NCBI GenBank assembly: GCA_011037195.1
Contig: JAAEAF010001121.1
Span: 33,686-97,685 of the forward strand
Length of the DNA: 64,000 nt
Source: Triatoma infestans
Taxonomy: Eukaryota > Arthropoda > Insecta > Hemiptera > Reduviidae
Direction of reading: 5' to 3'
A program made the translations under genes and the position numbers. Within the stretch, counting starts at the first letter, position 1. Each line of letters opens with the position of its first letter. The notes under the pieces were generated by a model. The model was given only the letters and a program-made list of their open reading frames with translations, searched no databases and was not told where the DNA came from. Of this stretch, positions 44,145 through 55,079 are shown in pieces.

Positions 44145-45325
44145 ACAAAACTTTCTCTTACTCCTGTTAATGCAATTGTATATAAAACGACAAATTTTGC
44201 TCGTTTTTCCAAACAAACAGAAAGTGGTATTGGAGTGGTATTGGTTTATAAGATAAGTATAAACCTACCAAACCAAAGCAGGTAGGAAAGTGAAGAGCTT
44301 GCTACCGACAATGAATCCCATACATCAAAAATTTAACCACACAAATACCTCAAAATAAACTGAAATTAATTTTTTGGGGGAAAAATATTTCAAAGAAAAG
44401 TGATAGGTGTATATATCGTGATACGGTAGCATTCTAAGTTGTAGTGGAAATCTTTACAATCATTTTCGATAACATTTCAAAATACTCACAAAACAAATTC
44501 TGTACAGATGCACTTCCGCTCAGCATGTCTTCAAATCTGGAGATCTAGCAATGTTGCTAACTACAGGTGGTAGTGCCATAATTGAATTGAAATAATACTT
44601 TAGAGGAAAGTTTGATGTTATTATTCCCCCCCCCCCAAGTATAATCCCGGGAAAATGTTTGAAAGGAAAGTGATGGGTATTTGTGTGTGTAGAAAGTATA
44701 CAGAGTTTAAATAAAATCTTTGAAGCAGTTTTCGAGAAAATCGCGAAAAAGTAAAAAACAAATCCTTCTGTAAAGTCGCATGTAACAGCAACCAAGAGAG
44801 CAGAGAAAGAGAAACAAAATGCCAGGACCACTCTCTCGGATTAGAGTGGGAGAAACCATATAAATACAGCGACGGGACACAGAGGAGATATAGTTCAAAT
44901 TAGTTCAGAAGATAGTTTAGACTACTCGCCAATCAACGTGTCCATTACCCCTACCACTCTACCTTAATCTACCATTCTTTACCGTAAAGTCCAGGCAGTC
45001 AGTGTAACTTATTATTATTATACAGTGTTAACCAAGTCTTGTTAATTCATCAAACCAGACCAATTCTCTCCATCCAAACACTCCATTATATCGCACTTCC
45101 GGTTGATGGATTTTGAGAAAATACGTGTGAGATGCGGTAGTGAGTATCGAAACGGATACCAATAATAACGGATAATACCAAGTTTGGGCTTCCTGTGACT
45201 TTTCGTTTTTGAGATATTTTGTTCACCACGCACACAGACCGTCAGCCAAATAAATTTTTTCCGTAGTAGGTGACCTCAAAACATGTATTTCCGTTGAAAG
45301 CTCAATTTGCCGTTGAAAACAGTTT
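44145..45325 (-). repeat. Family R copy (reverse), split by a solo LTR
   Basis: Start: AAAACTTTCTCTTACTCCTG. Modules with GGAAAATGTTTGAAAGGAAA and TCTTTGAAGCAGTTTTCGAG lead to TAAAGTCGCA at 44780. The copy resumes at 45091 with TCGCACTTCCGGTTGATGGA and goes on to TGTATTTCCGTTGAAAGCTC. Taking out 44781-45090 plus one TCGCA restores the uninterrupted block. Confidence 0.85.
44781..45090. mobile_element. Solo LTR, 310 bp, with 5-bp target duplication
   Basis: TCGCA stands at 44776-44780 and at 45091-45095, directly flanking the insert. The insert starts TGTAACAGCA and ends CCATTATA, an imperfect TGTAAC/GTTACA-type end pair. A TATA box (TATAAATA) lies at 44859-44866, about 80 bp in, as expected for an LTR promoter read left to right. 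A short palindrome CCACTCTC...GAGTGG precedes it. No internal retroviral-type genes are left, which points to recombination between the two LTRs. A Gypsy-type origin is plausible from the 5-bp duplication and length but unproven. The decayed right-hand end is a caveat. Confidence 0.75.
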
Positions 45326-45335
45326 GCAGTTTATA

Positions 45336-45765
45336 AAGCCAAACAATTTGTACCGTTTGAATGGCTATATGGTGTTTTCCTGGCTCTACCGCACTCCTCA
45401 TTCGACCAAGGTTTGGGAGGATATATGGACTCGAGCCCTATGTAAGGTTTGAACTTGGAGATACAGATTTTGGCCTCTCCATTAATACGCTCCACAAAAT
45501 GTTCGTAATTAACTGAAGAATCTTGGGAGATAGGCATCTGAGAAAGTAGTTGATTCGACAAGAGGTTATACTGGGTCCACTGAGAAGATTTTAAGTTCCA
45601 TTTTCTACTGTAATGAGGAGGATTATGGTCCGGCTGAACTTGTTTATCTACAGAGATAAGGGAGCCCACATGATCCGACCCGAAAGACTCATCCACGACC
45701 CCCCATTGAATCCTAGGGTACGAGAGATGGAGAACAAAAGGAGAGATCAACTGCGGAAAAGAAAA
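45336..45765 (-). pseudogene. LINE fragment, endonuclease end and linker
   Basis: A 139-codon minus-strand frame reads RIQWGVVDESFGSDHVG, with the S-D-H motif of AP-type endonucleases. Then come a linker with SSQWTQYNLL and KPWSNEECGRA, the W-x-(N/D)-x-E-C block found between endonuclease and RT of Jockey/CR1-like LINEs. The N-terminal endonuclease and the whole RT are absent. The left border coincides with the end of a family R copy, suggesting a shared breakpoint. Confidence 0.65.
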
Positions 45766-45769
45766 CTGT

Positions 45770-46205
45770 TTAATTAAATGATATTAATCGGAGCAAAAAT
45801 GTTACACACCAGATTTTATAGGGTCGGTGTTCCAGCCGGAAATATGTGCTAGTTTAGGGATTGGCGCTTAGTGGATCTGTAAGCTTAAAACAGTATTTAA
45901 ATTTACCAACTTAAATTGTAAGATGTTTAAGTGGTAAATGTCTATATGTTAAATGACTTAAGCCTTAAGACTTAAGCAATGAAGTAGTTAAGTATAACAA
46001 AAGCGTTGTAACAAGTGAAAGATAGGACTGGAATATTTGCTATTTTGTATATTTAAGAACCTTTGTCTGCAGTAGCTATATATGTGTTTAGGGTTTCAGG
46101 GATATGGTATGTGGTAAGCTATATTGCGGAAGTGCTTAGTTTATAAGTGAACAGAAGATGTACACTGTAGAAAAGGTCTGTAATTTAGTTAAAACACAGC
46201 TTCAA
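45770..46205. other. Unassigned stretch
   Basis: AT-rich, with repeated TTAAG/CTTAAG phrases near 45890-45990. A short ATGTTACACACCAGATTTTA at 45799 recalls a family R end. Nothing else is recognised. Confidence 0.4.
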
Positions 46206-46210
46206 GTTTT

Positions 46211-46624
46211 AGAGTTAGTTTGTATGTGTGTAGTACTCATTGTACATAATATGTTTAGAGTTAGTTTGTATGTGTGTAGTACTCATTGTACATAATATGT
46301 TTAGAGTTAGTTTGTATGTGTGTAGTACTCATTGTACATAATATGTTTAGAGTTAGTTTGTATGTGTGTAGTACTCATTGTACATAATATGTTTAGAGTT
46401 AGTTTGTATGTGTGTAGTACTCATTGTACATAATATGTTTAGAGTTAGTTTGTATGTGTGTAGTACTCATTGTACATAATATGTTTAGAGTTAGTTTGTA
46501 TGTGTGTAGTACTCATTGTACATAATATGTTTAGAGTTAGTTTGTATGTGTGTAGTACTCATTGTACATAATATGTTTAGAGTTAGTTTGTATGTGTGTA
46601 GTACTCATTGTACACAATATGTTT
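46211..46624 (+). repeat. 46-bp minisatellite, nine copies
   Basis: AGAGTTAGTTTGTATGTGTG starts at 46211 and then every 46 bp through 46579. By eye all copies are identical except a T-to-C change in the last (TACACAA), and the array tails off in GTTTAGTAGTTTAGTAG. Such homogeneity implies recent expansion or continuing gene conversion. Confidence 0.95.
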
Positions 46625-46737
46625 AGTAGTTTAGTAGCAGTTCTAGTAAACATTATTAAAGGAGAATAATTTAGTTTAATGCTGAACATCATAGAAGTAC
46701 CATAGATGTAGATAACGAACTAAATTAAATGTTGAAA

Positions 46738-47630
46738 AAATATGGAATAAAACACTCACAGGGCTGTCTTCTACTACTGATAGTACAATTAAATATAAAA
46801 TGGCCAAATTCTTTAAATTCAGATTTCCATATTTGTCATAACATAAATATAAAATTGGTGGGGGATAAGTACCTAAGATTAATTCTTGGCAGGTAGCGAA
46901 GTGATATTATATTGTGGCCCAGTGGAGCGCTCTACCTCTGGCACAAAGTCCACACAACTATATAAAACAATTTTTTTTGTGGAAAATATTTCAAATAAAA
47001 GTGATTAGCTAATATCTGTGAAGTTAGCATACCATGTATAATGGATATCGGTATAGAAAACTCAGAAACCTTCTATAAATTCGCACATCCGAATAACCGA
47101 TTATCTCCAAATTTGGAATTCTAGCAATGCTTCTAATACTTTCATCTTAATATAACATAAGTGGCAGAGCTATATATTGTAATGAAGTGGTACTCAGTAA
47201 GGAACTACACAATAAAATGCCCCACCCCCGAACTACACAAATGAAACCCCCCCCTCAGAACCCCAAAAATCAATTTTTCCTGAAAAAATGTTTCATTAGA
47301 AGTGATAGAGGTTCACATGGTGGTTGACAGTGTACAAAGTTTGAAGAAAATAGTTGGAGCCGTTTTCGACAAAAATCGCGCAAAACTGAAAACAAAATTT
47401 CATTACAGTTGCACTTCCGGTTGATGGATTTAGAGCGAAAACCTTCGGTCAGATGGAGCGTGGCCTAAATGGGATTCCAAGTTTGAGCTTCTTGCGATAT
47501 TCCAACAATTCGCTAAAAACCTTTTTTTTTTGACTTCAAAACATATATATTTCTGGGGAAAACTCAATTTCGAAAATTTAGTACGAGCACAATACTTCCT
47601 CTTACTACTTAGGGGTAAGGGAAAGTAAAA
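46738..47630 (-). mobile_element. Family R copy (reverse), near full length
   Basis: Starts ATATGGAATAAAACACTCAC, AGGGCTGTCTTCTACTACTG. Carries modules around 46980 and 47270 (GTTGGAGCCGTTTTCGACAA), then GTTGCACTTCCGGTTGATGG, TTCTGGGGAAAACTC and AATACTTCCTCTTACTACTT, AGGGGTAAGGGAAAG. It ends in a poly(A) stretch that leads straight into another AAATCTGG terminus. About 890 bp. Confidence 0.8.
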
Positions 47631-47750
47631 AAAAAAAAAATCTGGTCACATTACGTTCTATTACTGAAATTGTTGAATGTCACAAATTTTCTTTAAACTT
47701 GAATTTTTAGAGAAAGTCGCGTGAATATTTCACACTAGATTTCTTTTCTT
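47630..47750 (+). repeat. Miniature family R derivative
   Basis: AAAAATCTGGTCACATTACG at one side and GAAAGTCGCGTGAATATTTC, ACACTAGATTTC at the other, only 120 bp apart. This resembles a strongly deleted palindromic form like that at 20.8-21.3 kb. Confidence 0.55.
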
Positions 47751-48059
47751 TTACATATTTGTCTTGTAATTAGATCAATCAGCTGATCTAATTAACAGAG
47801 CATTAATTAACCGACCCTGATTGTACTAGTCATTTCAATGGAGCTATCTCTAGATATTGTTTAATGATATTGGGGTATATGAATATAACAAGTCCTATTA
47901 TACTAAGAATTTACACACTACGATTCATTAACTATTGTTTTTTTTTTTTTTCTTTATAATTGTTATTTACAAATGACTGTTGGCAACACTGCACGTGTTG
48001 ATAATAGGTAGATAACCTAATTCTTTTAATGACTATAGCCAACCCGATTGTAGAAAATA

Positions 48060-48300
48060 ACTAATTTCTTTTAACGAACAATTCCAGCAACTCACACTTG
48101 GTGAATTCCATTGAGGTACTACCACCGTACCTTCACGCAAAATCCATCAACAACTACGACTTTATTAAATGGATTTTATTTTTTCGCAATTTTCTCAAAA
48201 AATGGCTTCAAAGATTTTCTTACATAAAAAACAAAAAACCAAAAATGATAAAATTAATATTTAACAAAAACAAACACCAGGAATTTTTATAAAAGTATTA
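48060..48300 (+). repeat. Family R fragment
   Basis: AAATCCATCAACAACTACGA, CTTTATTAAATGGATTTTAT and TCGCAATTTTCTCAAAAAAT are central blocks in forward order; the flanks are diverged. Confidence 0.6.
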
Positions 48301-48419
48301 TAAACCTAGCCAGCAATTAACAAGTGGTAGAACTGTCAATATACTGAAATGGCAATTTAGTGGGCAACCAAATGACACAATTTCTTCAGAACTACTGGAA
48401 ATAAAATTTTTACACATGG

Positions 48420-48905
48420 TATATGAGAAAGTATTACACCTAGGCCCGTATAATCGTGTTTGTACCGGAAATAAATGTAGCGAATGTAGGTGGGAGCATG
48501 TGTGCGTGTGCGATCAAAATACCTCAATAAGGAAAGTCGCTGGAAACTCAAACTTGATATGCCGATTCGGTACCCTCCCACCATCGAATCTGATACGAAG
48601 ATTTCGGACAAAATCGGTAAACCGGAAGTGCGACTTTACTGTAGCGACCCCAGTTTTTCACGATTTTCTCGACCATTTTAATACAATGTGTGGTGCAACC
48701 ACCTATAAGCTAATTGTAGAAGTATAGACAGAATTCCAAATTTGAAGAAAATCGGTAAACCGGAAGTGCGACTTAACAGAATAGTTTTTGAGTGGGGGGG
48801 GGGGGGTAATTTTTTCAAAAACTGCTGTAATAATTTTCTTTAAACTTAATATGTTACCAGCAAAAACCGGTTTATGTCTAGATGAAATATCAAGCATGGC
48901 CTACC
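48420..48905 (+). repeat. Family R copy, forward, well conserved centre
   Basis: AGAAAGTATTACACC and TTTGTACCGGAAATAAATGT lead to GTGTGCGTGTGCGATCAAAA. Then come GAAACTCAAACTTGATATGC, ACAAAATCGGTAAACCGGAA and a second GAAAATCGGTAAACCGGAAG 135 bp later, then a G13 tract (48794-48806). The doubled CGGTAAACCGGAAGTGCGAC marks the two modules. Confidence 0.8.
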
Positions 48906-48954
48906 ATGAGTGTAAATGTGTGACTGTGTGAGCTACATACACACATATATACAG

Positions 48955-49050
48955 ACAGACAGAGTCAAAAAATATATTTCCGGGGTATACTGAATTTCGA
49001 AAATCTAACACGGTAGCAATTATTTCCATTTTACCGGTCACAAGAGAACA
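48955..49050 (-). repeat. Family R terminus (reverse)
   Basis: ATATTTCCGGGGTATACTGA, ATTTCGAAAATCTAACACGG, TAGCAATTATTTCC is the end of a reversed copy, facing the forward copy to its left. Confidence 0.65.
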
Positions 49051-49059
49051 GCTGTTTAA

Positions 49060-50005
49060 AAAATGATTAAATTAATATCAGCTCTTTTCTTCCGAACCTT
49101 GATGGTAATAAGCTGATTAGAACTTTTTCATTCAATTCTTTCTTGTTTCTCTTTTTTATTTTATGATAAGCAATTTTAATGAATAGATATATAAAAAGAT
49201 TTAAATTGAAAAAAGGATCATGAAAAAGTGAATAAAAAAGAAAAAAATAATTAATATGATTAAAAAGAAGGGAAAATCAGAAGGGGGAATATAAAAAAGG
49301 GAGATAGTACTCAGGGGGAGTTATTTAGGCTAATTAGGTTAAAAAAAGTTTACAATCCCCACCTCTACGGCTACCTATTACGTCACTTTCAGTCCCTGCA
49401 GATTTCCTTCTCACTTTAAAAAATGATGGCTGCAGATTTATATCTCATTATGCGCTATTAATCAAATATTATTTTATCTAAATTTTTACAGAGAAAAAAA
49501 GTTAGTGTCCAGTCAAACATAATTGAGATTATAACATATCCATTCCATTTGTGTCCGATTAATTAAAATCCCGTTATCAAAGATTCCACAACTACTTGTC
49601 CAATCATCATAATCCTTTGGTTCAACAACTTGCTAGTCCAACCTTACCCGATAATCTATCCCGAAGTCTGAAGCATCAATGGCCCCCGTGACCTTATAAA
49701 TTAACTTCAACGTCATGAAGTAATACCACTGGGTATTTTCTTCTCATGTCATTCATGTCATGTAAACATTCACCATATTTGCTTATTGTCCTGACTATTG
49801 TACAGTTGCATATAAATTATTGAAAGAGCGAGAGAGAAAAAAGGAGATTATAACAAACACAGTTAACTATACAACTTTTTGTAATAAAACATTTAGAACT
49901 TATCGTAAGAAATTAAATTGATAACTATCGTAGAACGACCGGAAATGGTATAATGAAAGTATAATTAAAATTTTCATAATTGAGTTTAAATCAATTTTTA
50001 GGTTG
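49060..50005. other. Unassigned stretch
   Basis: A purine-rich segment at 49180-49320 is followed by AT-rich DNA. No element was recognised, and no open frame of interest. Confidence 0.35.
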
Positions 50006-50009
50006 ATTT

Positions 50010-51090
50010 TGCTATGTGCAAATCTTGGCTAAAACAAGACATCTCTGAAACCAGTCCCCGTTTGAGCACAAAATGAAGCAAGGCTTCCTCTTCAATCTTG
50101 TGGATTAGCTTGTCCTATATGGCGAAGATAGGATAGGCCCTTTGAGGCGGGATATTTAGAAATCGAAAGCAGAGAATAAAGAGGGTAATTATAAACTAAG
50201 GCAATACTAATTATTATATTACTGTATAATTAGATACTAAGGGTTTAGAAATTACACTTGAAGGACTTAATTGTAATTCAGAAAGAGTAGAGTTAGGTAG
50301 CAGAAATAGCAACTTAGAGAGAGAGAAATAGCGTTATGGCGTAAGGTAAGCTATGAGAATAGACTTCTGGTGTAGACTGTCCGATACTGGGGATTCTGGT
50401 CGTCGACGGTTATTGATTGCTTACACTGATGAATGCAATTAAACTGAATTAACATTTAAGTCCTTTAAGTGTAATTTCTAAACCCTTAGTATCCAACTAT
50501 AGAGTAATATCTTGATTAGCATTGTCTTAAAACACTTGAGTTTCCGGTTTGAGACTAAGCCAGTGGTTTGCTAGAAATCGAGGTTTCGCCAACATTGCAA
50601 GAAGGTTCTTCAAGGTTCATGTCTACCTTTTCTACCTAGGTTCTTTTCTACCAAGGTTCATTGCTCCATTAACTTTCGGAGTGTAACAACCCTGAAAAAG
50701 CTTATTGCAATATGGGCGAAACGTCATACGGGCGGTTTCTAACAAATCACTGAAGCGGCAGCCCGGAAACTCAAGTGTTTTCATGAAAATAACCTAAAAG
50801 ATGGTATTGTCTTAGTTTACTCCCTCAACACTTCATTATACATTTCATTGTCTTAGTTCATAACACCCATCTCGTAATTCTCTGAACCCAACTTCTAAAT
50901 AACCCGCTACAAAGGGGAATAGCTTCAGCCCTGGCCTATCTTTGCTATAGAACAAGCTAATCCATAGGATCTAAGTGGTTCTGTCGGAGTTTTTTCTCCG
51001 TTATAGCCTGCTTCATTTTGTGGTCAAACAGAAATCGGTTTCAGAGGTTTCTTGATGATTATAGCACAGATTTTCCCAGAGCCAAAATCT
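50010..51090. repeat. Nested long palindromes, Penelope-like termini
   Basis: Three pairs of inverted segments are nested. The outer pair (about 50010-50165 and 50885-51090) shares ACAAAATGAAGCA, GGATTAGCTTGT and CTCTGAAACC. The inner pair (about 50197-50275 and 50446-50518) shares GATACTAAGGGTTTAGAAAT and TACACTT. A further pair (about 50508-50600 and 50690-50790) shares ACACTTGAGTTTCCGG and a GGTTTCGCC/GGGCGAAACG core with AATATGGGCGAAACG. The structure lacks coding sequence. The presence of the CTGAA...CGAAACG signature and TGAAGCAGGCT phrases links it with 53.1-53.5 kb and 58.6 kb. Confidence 0.75.
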
Positions 51091-51099
51091 TGTAATGTC

Positions 51100-52025
51100 A
51101 TTCCATACAGGGTAGTTATGTAAACGATTGTTCCATTCTGCTTCAAAGATTTTGGAACATACAAACGGAAGATATTGAATAACGTATAAGGAATTCCAAA
51201 GAGTGATGCAAAATCAGGAAATTTAATATTGTTCCATAATTGATATATATAAAATCAATAACTGTAAAAAATACAACAGCGAAGTTTCAAAGTGTTCTTT
51301 ATAAAGTGTTAAGCATTAAGTAAACCAGTTGCTGGTGTGTATAGAGTGAACAATATGTTCAGGGAGACAAGAGCTCCTGCTTAGACAGAAGTGTAAAGTG
51401 CTTCCAGAAGAAGAAGAAGGGTAGGTCTAGACAAGAAAACAGTCTTTTGGAGTACCAAGCAGGTAGCGTTAATACAGTAAACAGACTGAAGGCACGATGT
51501 TGCACAGCAATGAGCTCTCACTACGCATTAGAAATGTAAATGCCCAAACCCACGGCCTATTAAATAAAATCTATTATTTTCACCAACGACTTCTTCTCCT
51601 GCTAGGTATACATACATACACACACACACACACAAACATATATATATATATGCCTATAGAAAGGACCCAGAGACATCCAATTTAAGCCACCAAAAGCCCA
51701 CATTTATCTACAAACCACTGACGTAAACACTTCAATCTCTCACTTCTTCCAGCCTCCTATCTATCTCGCTATGTCACCACTGTTGTCATGAAACCTTCAC
51801 TTGTATTTGCTTTTAGCAGAAATTGCTATAGAATTCGTTTTGTAAAGTGTACAAATGAAGTGATGAACGTGTCATTGGTTAGCGGTAGATATGAGGACGG
51901 GAAGGGGATAAATAATATGAATGGACTTTTTTTTCATTTGTTAAGAGATATTTGTCTTCCTTATTTGCAAGTGTCTCCTAAAATCATAAATTTAACTCAC
52001 TATAATTTAACAGCTGTTTTGTTTA
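51100..52025. other. Unassigned stretch
   Basis: AT-rich with a (CA)n(TA)n run at about 51618-51652. Short open frames at 51497-51685 and 51788-52087 lack motifs. Confidence 0.35.
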
Positions 52026-52029
52026 CAGT

Positions 52030-52510
52030 TTTTTTCGAAATTACGGGAATACAAGTTTCCAAGACTCCTGAGCACAAAAAATGGTGAGTTTTAGCGAACC
52101 GTCTGATGTGAGTGAGTGTGTATGTCTTACACAAACTCCGTCAACCGGACATGTGACTTACTAGGAAGTTTTTCTTTTAAGTTTTTCTTCGATTTTGTGG
52201 GGAACAGTTTTCTCTAGTTTTTCCTTAAACTTGCTCTATATACTGACTAGATACACAAAGTAGGTGGTAGCACTTTAATTTGAACTGTTTTTCCAAGCAA
52301 GTTGTCTTCTAGTGGGCTGTTGAAGGTTGGACAAGTTGTAGTTGGACAAGTTGTAGACATTGTTGTTATTACATACTATCTAACTGCCATCAACATATTG
52401 ACATCGTATTCTTCAGTAAAATGTACAGTTCTCCCATCTAATTATATTGCATTGCTGAATTTTAATTTGATCAGAATTGGACTTTATTGGTTTCTAGTTT
52501 TTCTGAATTT
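52030..52510 (+). repeat. Family R copy, forward, diverged
   Basis: AAATTACGGGAATACAAGTT, TAGCGAACCGTCTGATGTGA, ACTCCGTCAACCGGACATGT and CTAGTTTTTCCTTAAACTTG run in order. A tandem GTTGGACAAGTTGTA duplication is at about 52326-52352. Confidence 0.65.
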
Positions 52511-52572
52511 TGATGAAAACTACCTTATATTTTCACACAAAGGCATAAGAATACAACATACCAACACACCAA

Positions 52573-52609
52573 AACACACACACAGAGAAGAGAGAGAGAG
52601 AGAGAGAGA
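52573..52609 (+). repeat. (CA)n(GA)n microsatellite
   Basis: CACACACACA followed by AGAGAGAGAGAGAGAG. No gene nearby. Confidence 0.9.
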
Positions 52610-53103
52610 TATAAAAACAATCAGTGAAATATGGACGACATAATCAGAGGATCGCAAAACAGGTTTTAAACACGACTGCAAGCTCTCACTTTCAAAAATA
52701 AAAAAGAAGTAATAACCAAAGATAAACTTGTGTATCAAAAGTCGCACGATTTCGTTTGGCCTAGTACGAATTTGACAGGCTCCGGTGGCCTGAAATAGTG
52801 GGATAACCACTTCCCGGTTAGTAAGGGAGGACGATAACATCACTACCTGAACATTATATATGATAGCCATATTGTGTTCCACAACAAACTCTTGTTAACT
52901 AACTTGATTGGTTTTTGATTGGTTGATTCTAAAATTTCATATTTATTTACAGAATTTGACTTCATTTGAGTGTTTCAGAGTAGTTATTATTTTGTCATTG
53001 GTAGACATACTTAAATTGTAAGTTACAAAATGGCGGATTTGCTTTAGCAGAACATGCATTTTAAAATCTTATCTTTATTTGTTGCGGTGGTTGGTTCCGC
53101 AGA

Positions 53104-53500
53104 GCTGGAAAGCATCAGAAACATTTTCCGTGGTAGCCTGCTTCATTTTGTGGTCATCGACCGCTTTCGGTCGTTCGCCCATCTTCAGGTTGCGTTTGGC
53201 AGACAGTGTGATAACCGAGACTTGCACAGAGCAAATTCGGTTTATGCATTTGTGTATAAGCTGAATTATGATCGATATGAATTACGATCGATATGAATTA
53301 TGATTCGATAAGGTAGTTTCAACAAAATTCAGAAAAACTAATTATAGAATGTATAAATTGAATTTGCTCTATGCAAGTCTGTGTTATCACACTGTCTGAC
53401 AAACGCATCCAGAAGATGGGCGAACGCCCGAAACCGGTTGATGACCATAAAATGAAGCAGGCTACCACGGAAAATGTCTCTGATCTTATCTTTATATTTC
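53104..53500. repeat. Long inverted repeat with hairpin CGAAAC core
   Basis: Arms at about 53110-53255 and 53345-53490 are inverted copies. Both carry CATTTTCCGTGGTAGCCTGC, TTCATTTT(G/A)TGGTCATC, CGTTCGCCCATCTTC, CAGACAGTGTGATAAC and AGACTTGCA. The right arm read forward has AGAAGATGGGCGAACGCCCG, AAACCGG. A short spacer includes CGATCGATATGAATTA direct repeats. No coding sequence. It is probably a foldback derivative of a Penelope-like terminal repeat pair. Confidence 0.85.
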
Positions 53501-53849
53501 TTTATCCGTAAAATAATTCCATAAGCAAATTTTTTAATTTGTTATTTGCCTCCATACATTAATTATGAATATTAATAATTATTTTATCATAAGAAACTTT
53601 TTTAATTTTTTTTTTTTTATTGCATAATTTAATTATTTATAAAATACCAAAGGGGAAAAAATTTATAAAAAAAAAATTCTAAAGTGCAATTTCTATGAAA
53701 TAATTAGCTATAAGTAATTAGCCAATTACAGCGAAGAAGTAAATATGTAAAATATAGGTGTATGAGTGGACCGATCAGAAAGCAGGGCGTGCCAACTTAA
53801 CCACGCCTCAACCAATCAAAATTTTATTCTTTACTAATGTTGACATTGG

Positions 53850-54445
53850 CAGCTTTTGAGGTCCTTGGAGTAAGAAATTTTTTTTTTGGTAAATGTTCTT
53901 TGTGTGTGTGTGGAGAGAGAGAGAGAAAAACCAAATATATCAAAAGCAGAAGTTCGCAAGAAGCTCAATCTTGGTACTACCGCCGTCTCTCACAGGAAGT
54001 TTTTGGGCAAAATCCATCTACAGGAAGTGCGACTATACTTGAATGTTCTTTTTTTTCCCCCCAGGATTCAATAATTTTCTTTAAACGTCGTATACTCACT
54101 ACACACATAAATACCTATCACTTTTATTGGAAACATTTTCCCAGGAAACTTTATGTTTTGTAAGGGTTCTGGGGGGAAAATTACCACTTCAGTGTAATGT
54201 GCTTCTGCCACATTTGAAAATATTAGGAAACGCCAGAAACATTGCTAGAATTCCAAATTTGAAGGAAATCGGACAACCGGAAATGTTTTTTTTTTTTACA
54301 GACTGAGTTTGGCATGTTCTCGAAAACGACTACAACGATTTCCTTTAAATTTCGAATGCTAACTGCACAAATATAAACCAATCACTTTTATTTGAAACAT
54401 TTTTCCAAAAAAAAAAAAAAAATTAGATGGTTTAGCGGAAATTCA
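53850..54445 (+). repeat. Family R copy, forward
   Basis: CTTTTGAGGTCCTTGGAGTA, AAGAAGCTCAATCTTGGTAC, CAGGAAGTTTTTGGGCAAAA, TACAGGAAGTGCGACTATAC, two ATTTTCTTTAAACGTCG / TTTCCTTTAAATTTCGA modules and an A-rich end. A (TG)n and (GA)n tract lies at 53900-53928, again at the TG site. Confidence 0.75.
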
Positions 54446-54879
54446 CTTTCTTTTACTGGTCGGGTTGGTTCGGGTGCTGGACTTGTGTCTCCGTCACTTC
54501 TATATTAATGTTAGGAAAATGAGGTAAATTTAAAGTTTAATTTTATTAACAGGAAAATGCAGATTTTTTTTAACCATTTGCTTTATAAACCTCTACTACT
54601 ACACCGCCCTTACAGTGAATATATGGTGGCTATTTATAAATAATTATCTTCGTGTTTCGAGTTAGAAGCATCAAATCTGCTTCTGTCCAAAAATAGACAC
54701 TTTAGATGATGAAATGCTAGAGCTAAACAAGTAGATCATGGTTATCTCACCTTATCAGGCAATATAATAATGAATAGTAAATAGAATACATTCACCAGGA
54801 ATGTAACAAATCTAATAGTAGTAATCAATACATAAAAATATCATATTATATTATAAGATTGTGGATAACTTTTGAGGCA

Positions 54880-55075
54880 AACCCCCCCCCCCCACATATG
54901 GTATCACTATAATAACAATTTTCCCCCGAAACTTGTTCAGAAAAAAATGTGTTCGGACTGGCTTTATACGTACAATCATATAGGTGCTTATGGGAAGCTT
55001 AAGGAGCAATATCGTCTAGCGCCGCTCTCAACAACATTGCAAATAAAAAAATCTAGTGTGAAACACTCAAACGAC
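54880..55075 (-). repeat. Family R-like fragment
   Basis: A C12 tract (54882-54893) and TTTTCCCCCGAAACTTG precede AAAAAATCTAGTGTGAAACA, CTCAAACGACTTA near 55045. The last block is a reversed-copy start. Confidence 0.55.
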
Positions 55076-55079
55076 TTAT

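Noticed and set aside
46211..46624. CRISPR-like array
   Set aside because: Units are contiguous 46-bp repeats without spacers in a eukaryotic context: a minisatellite.
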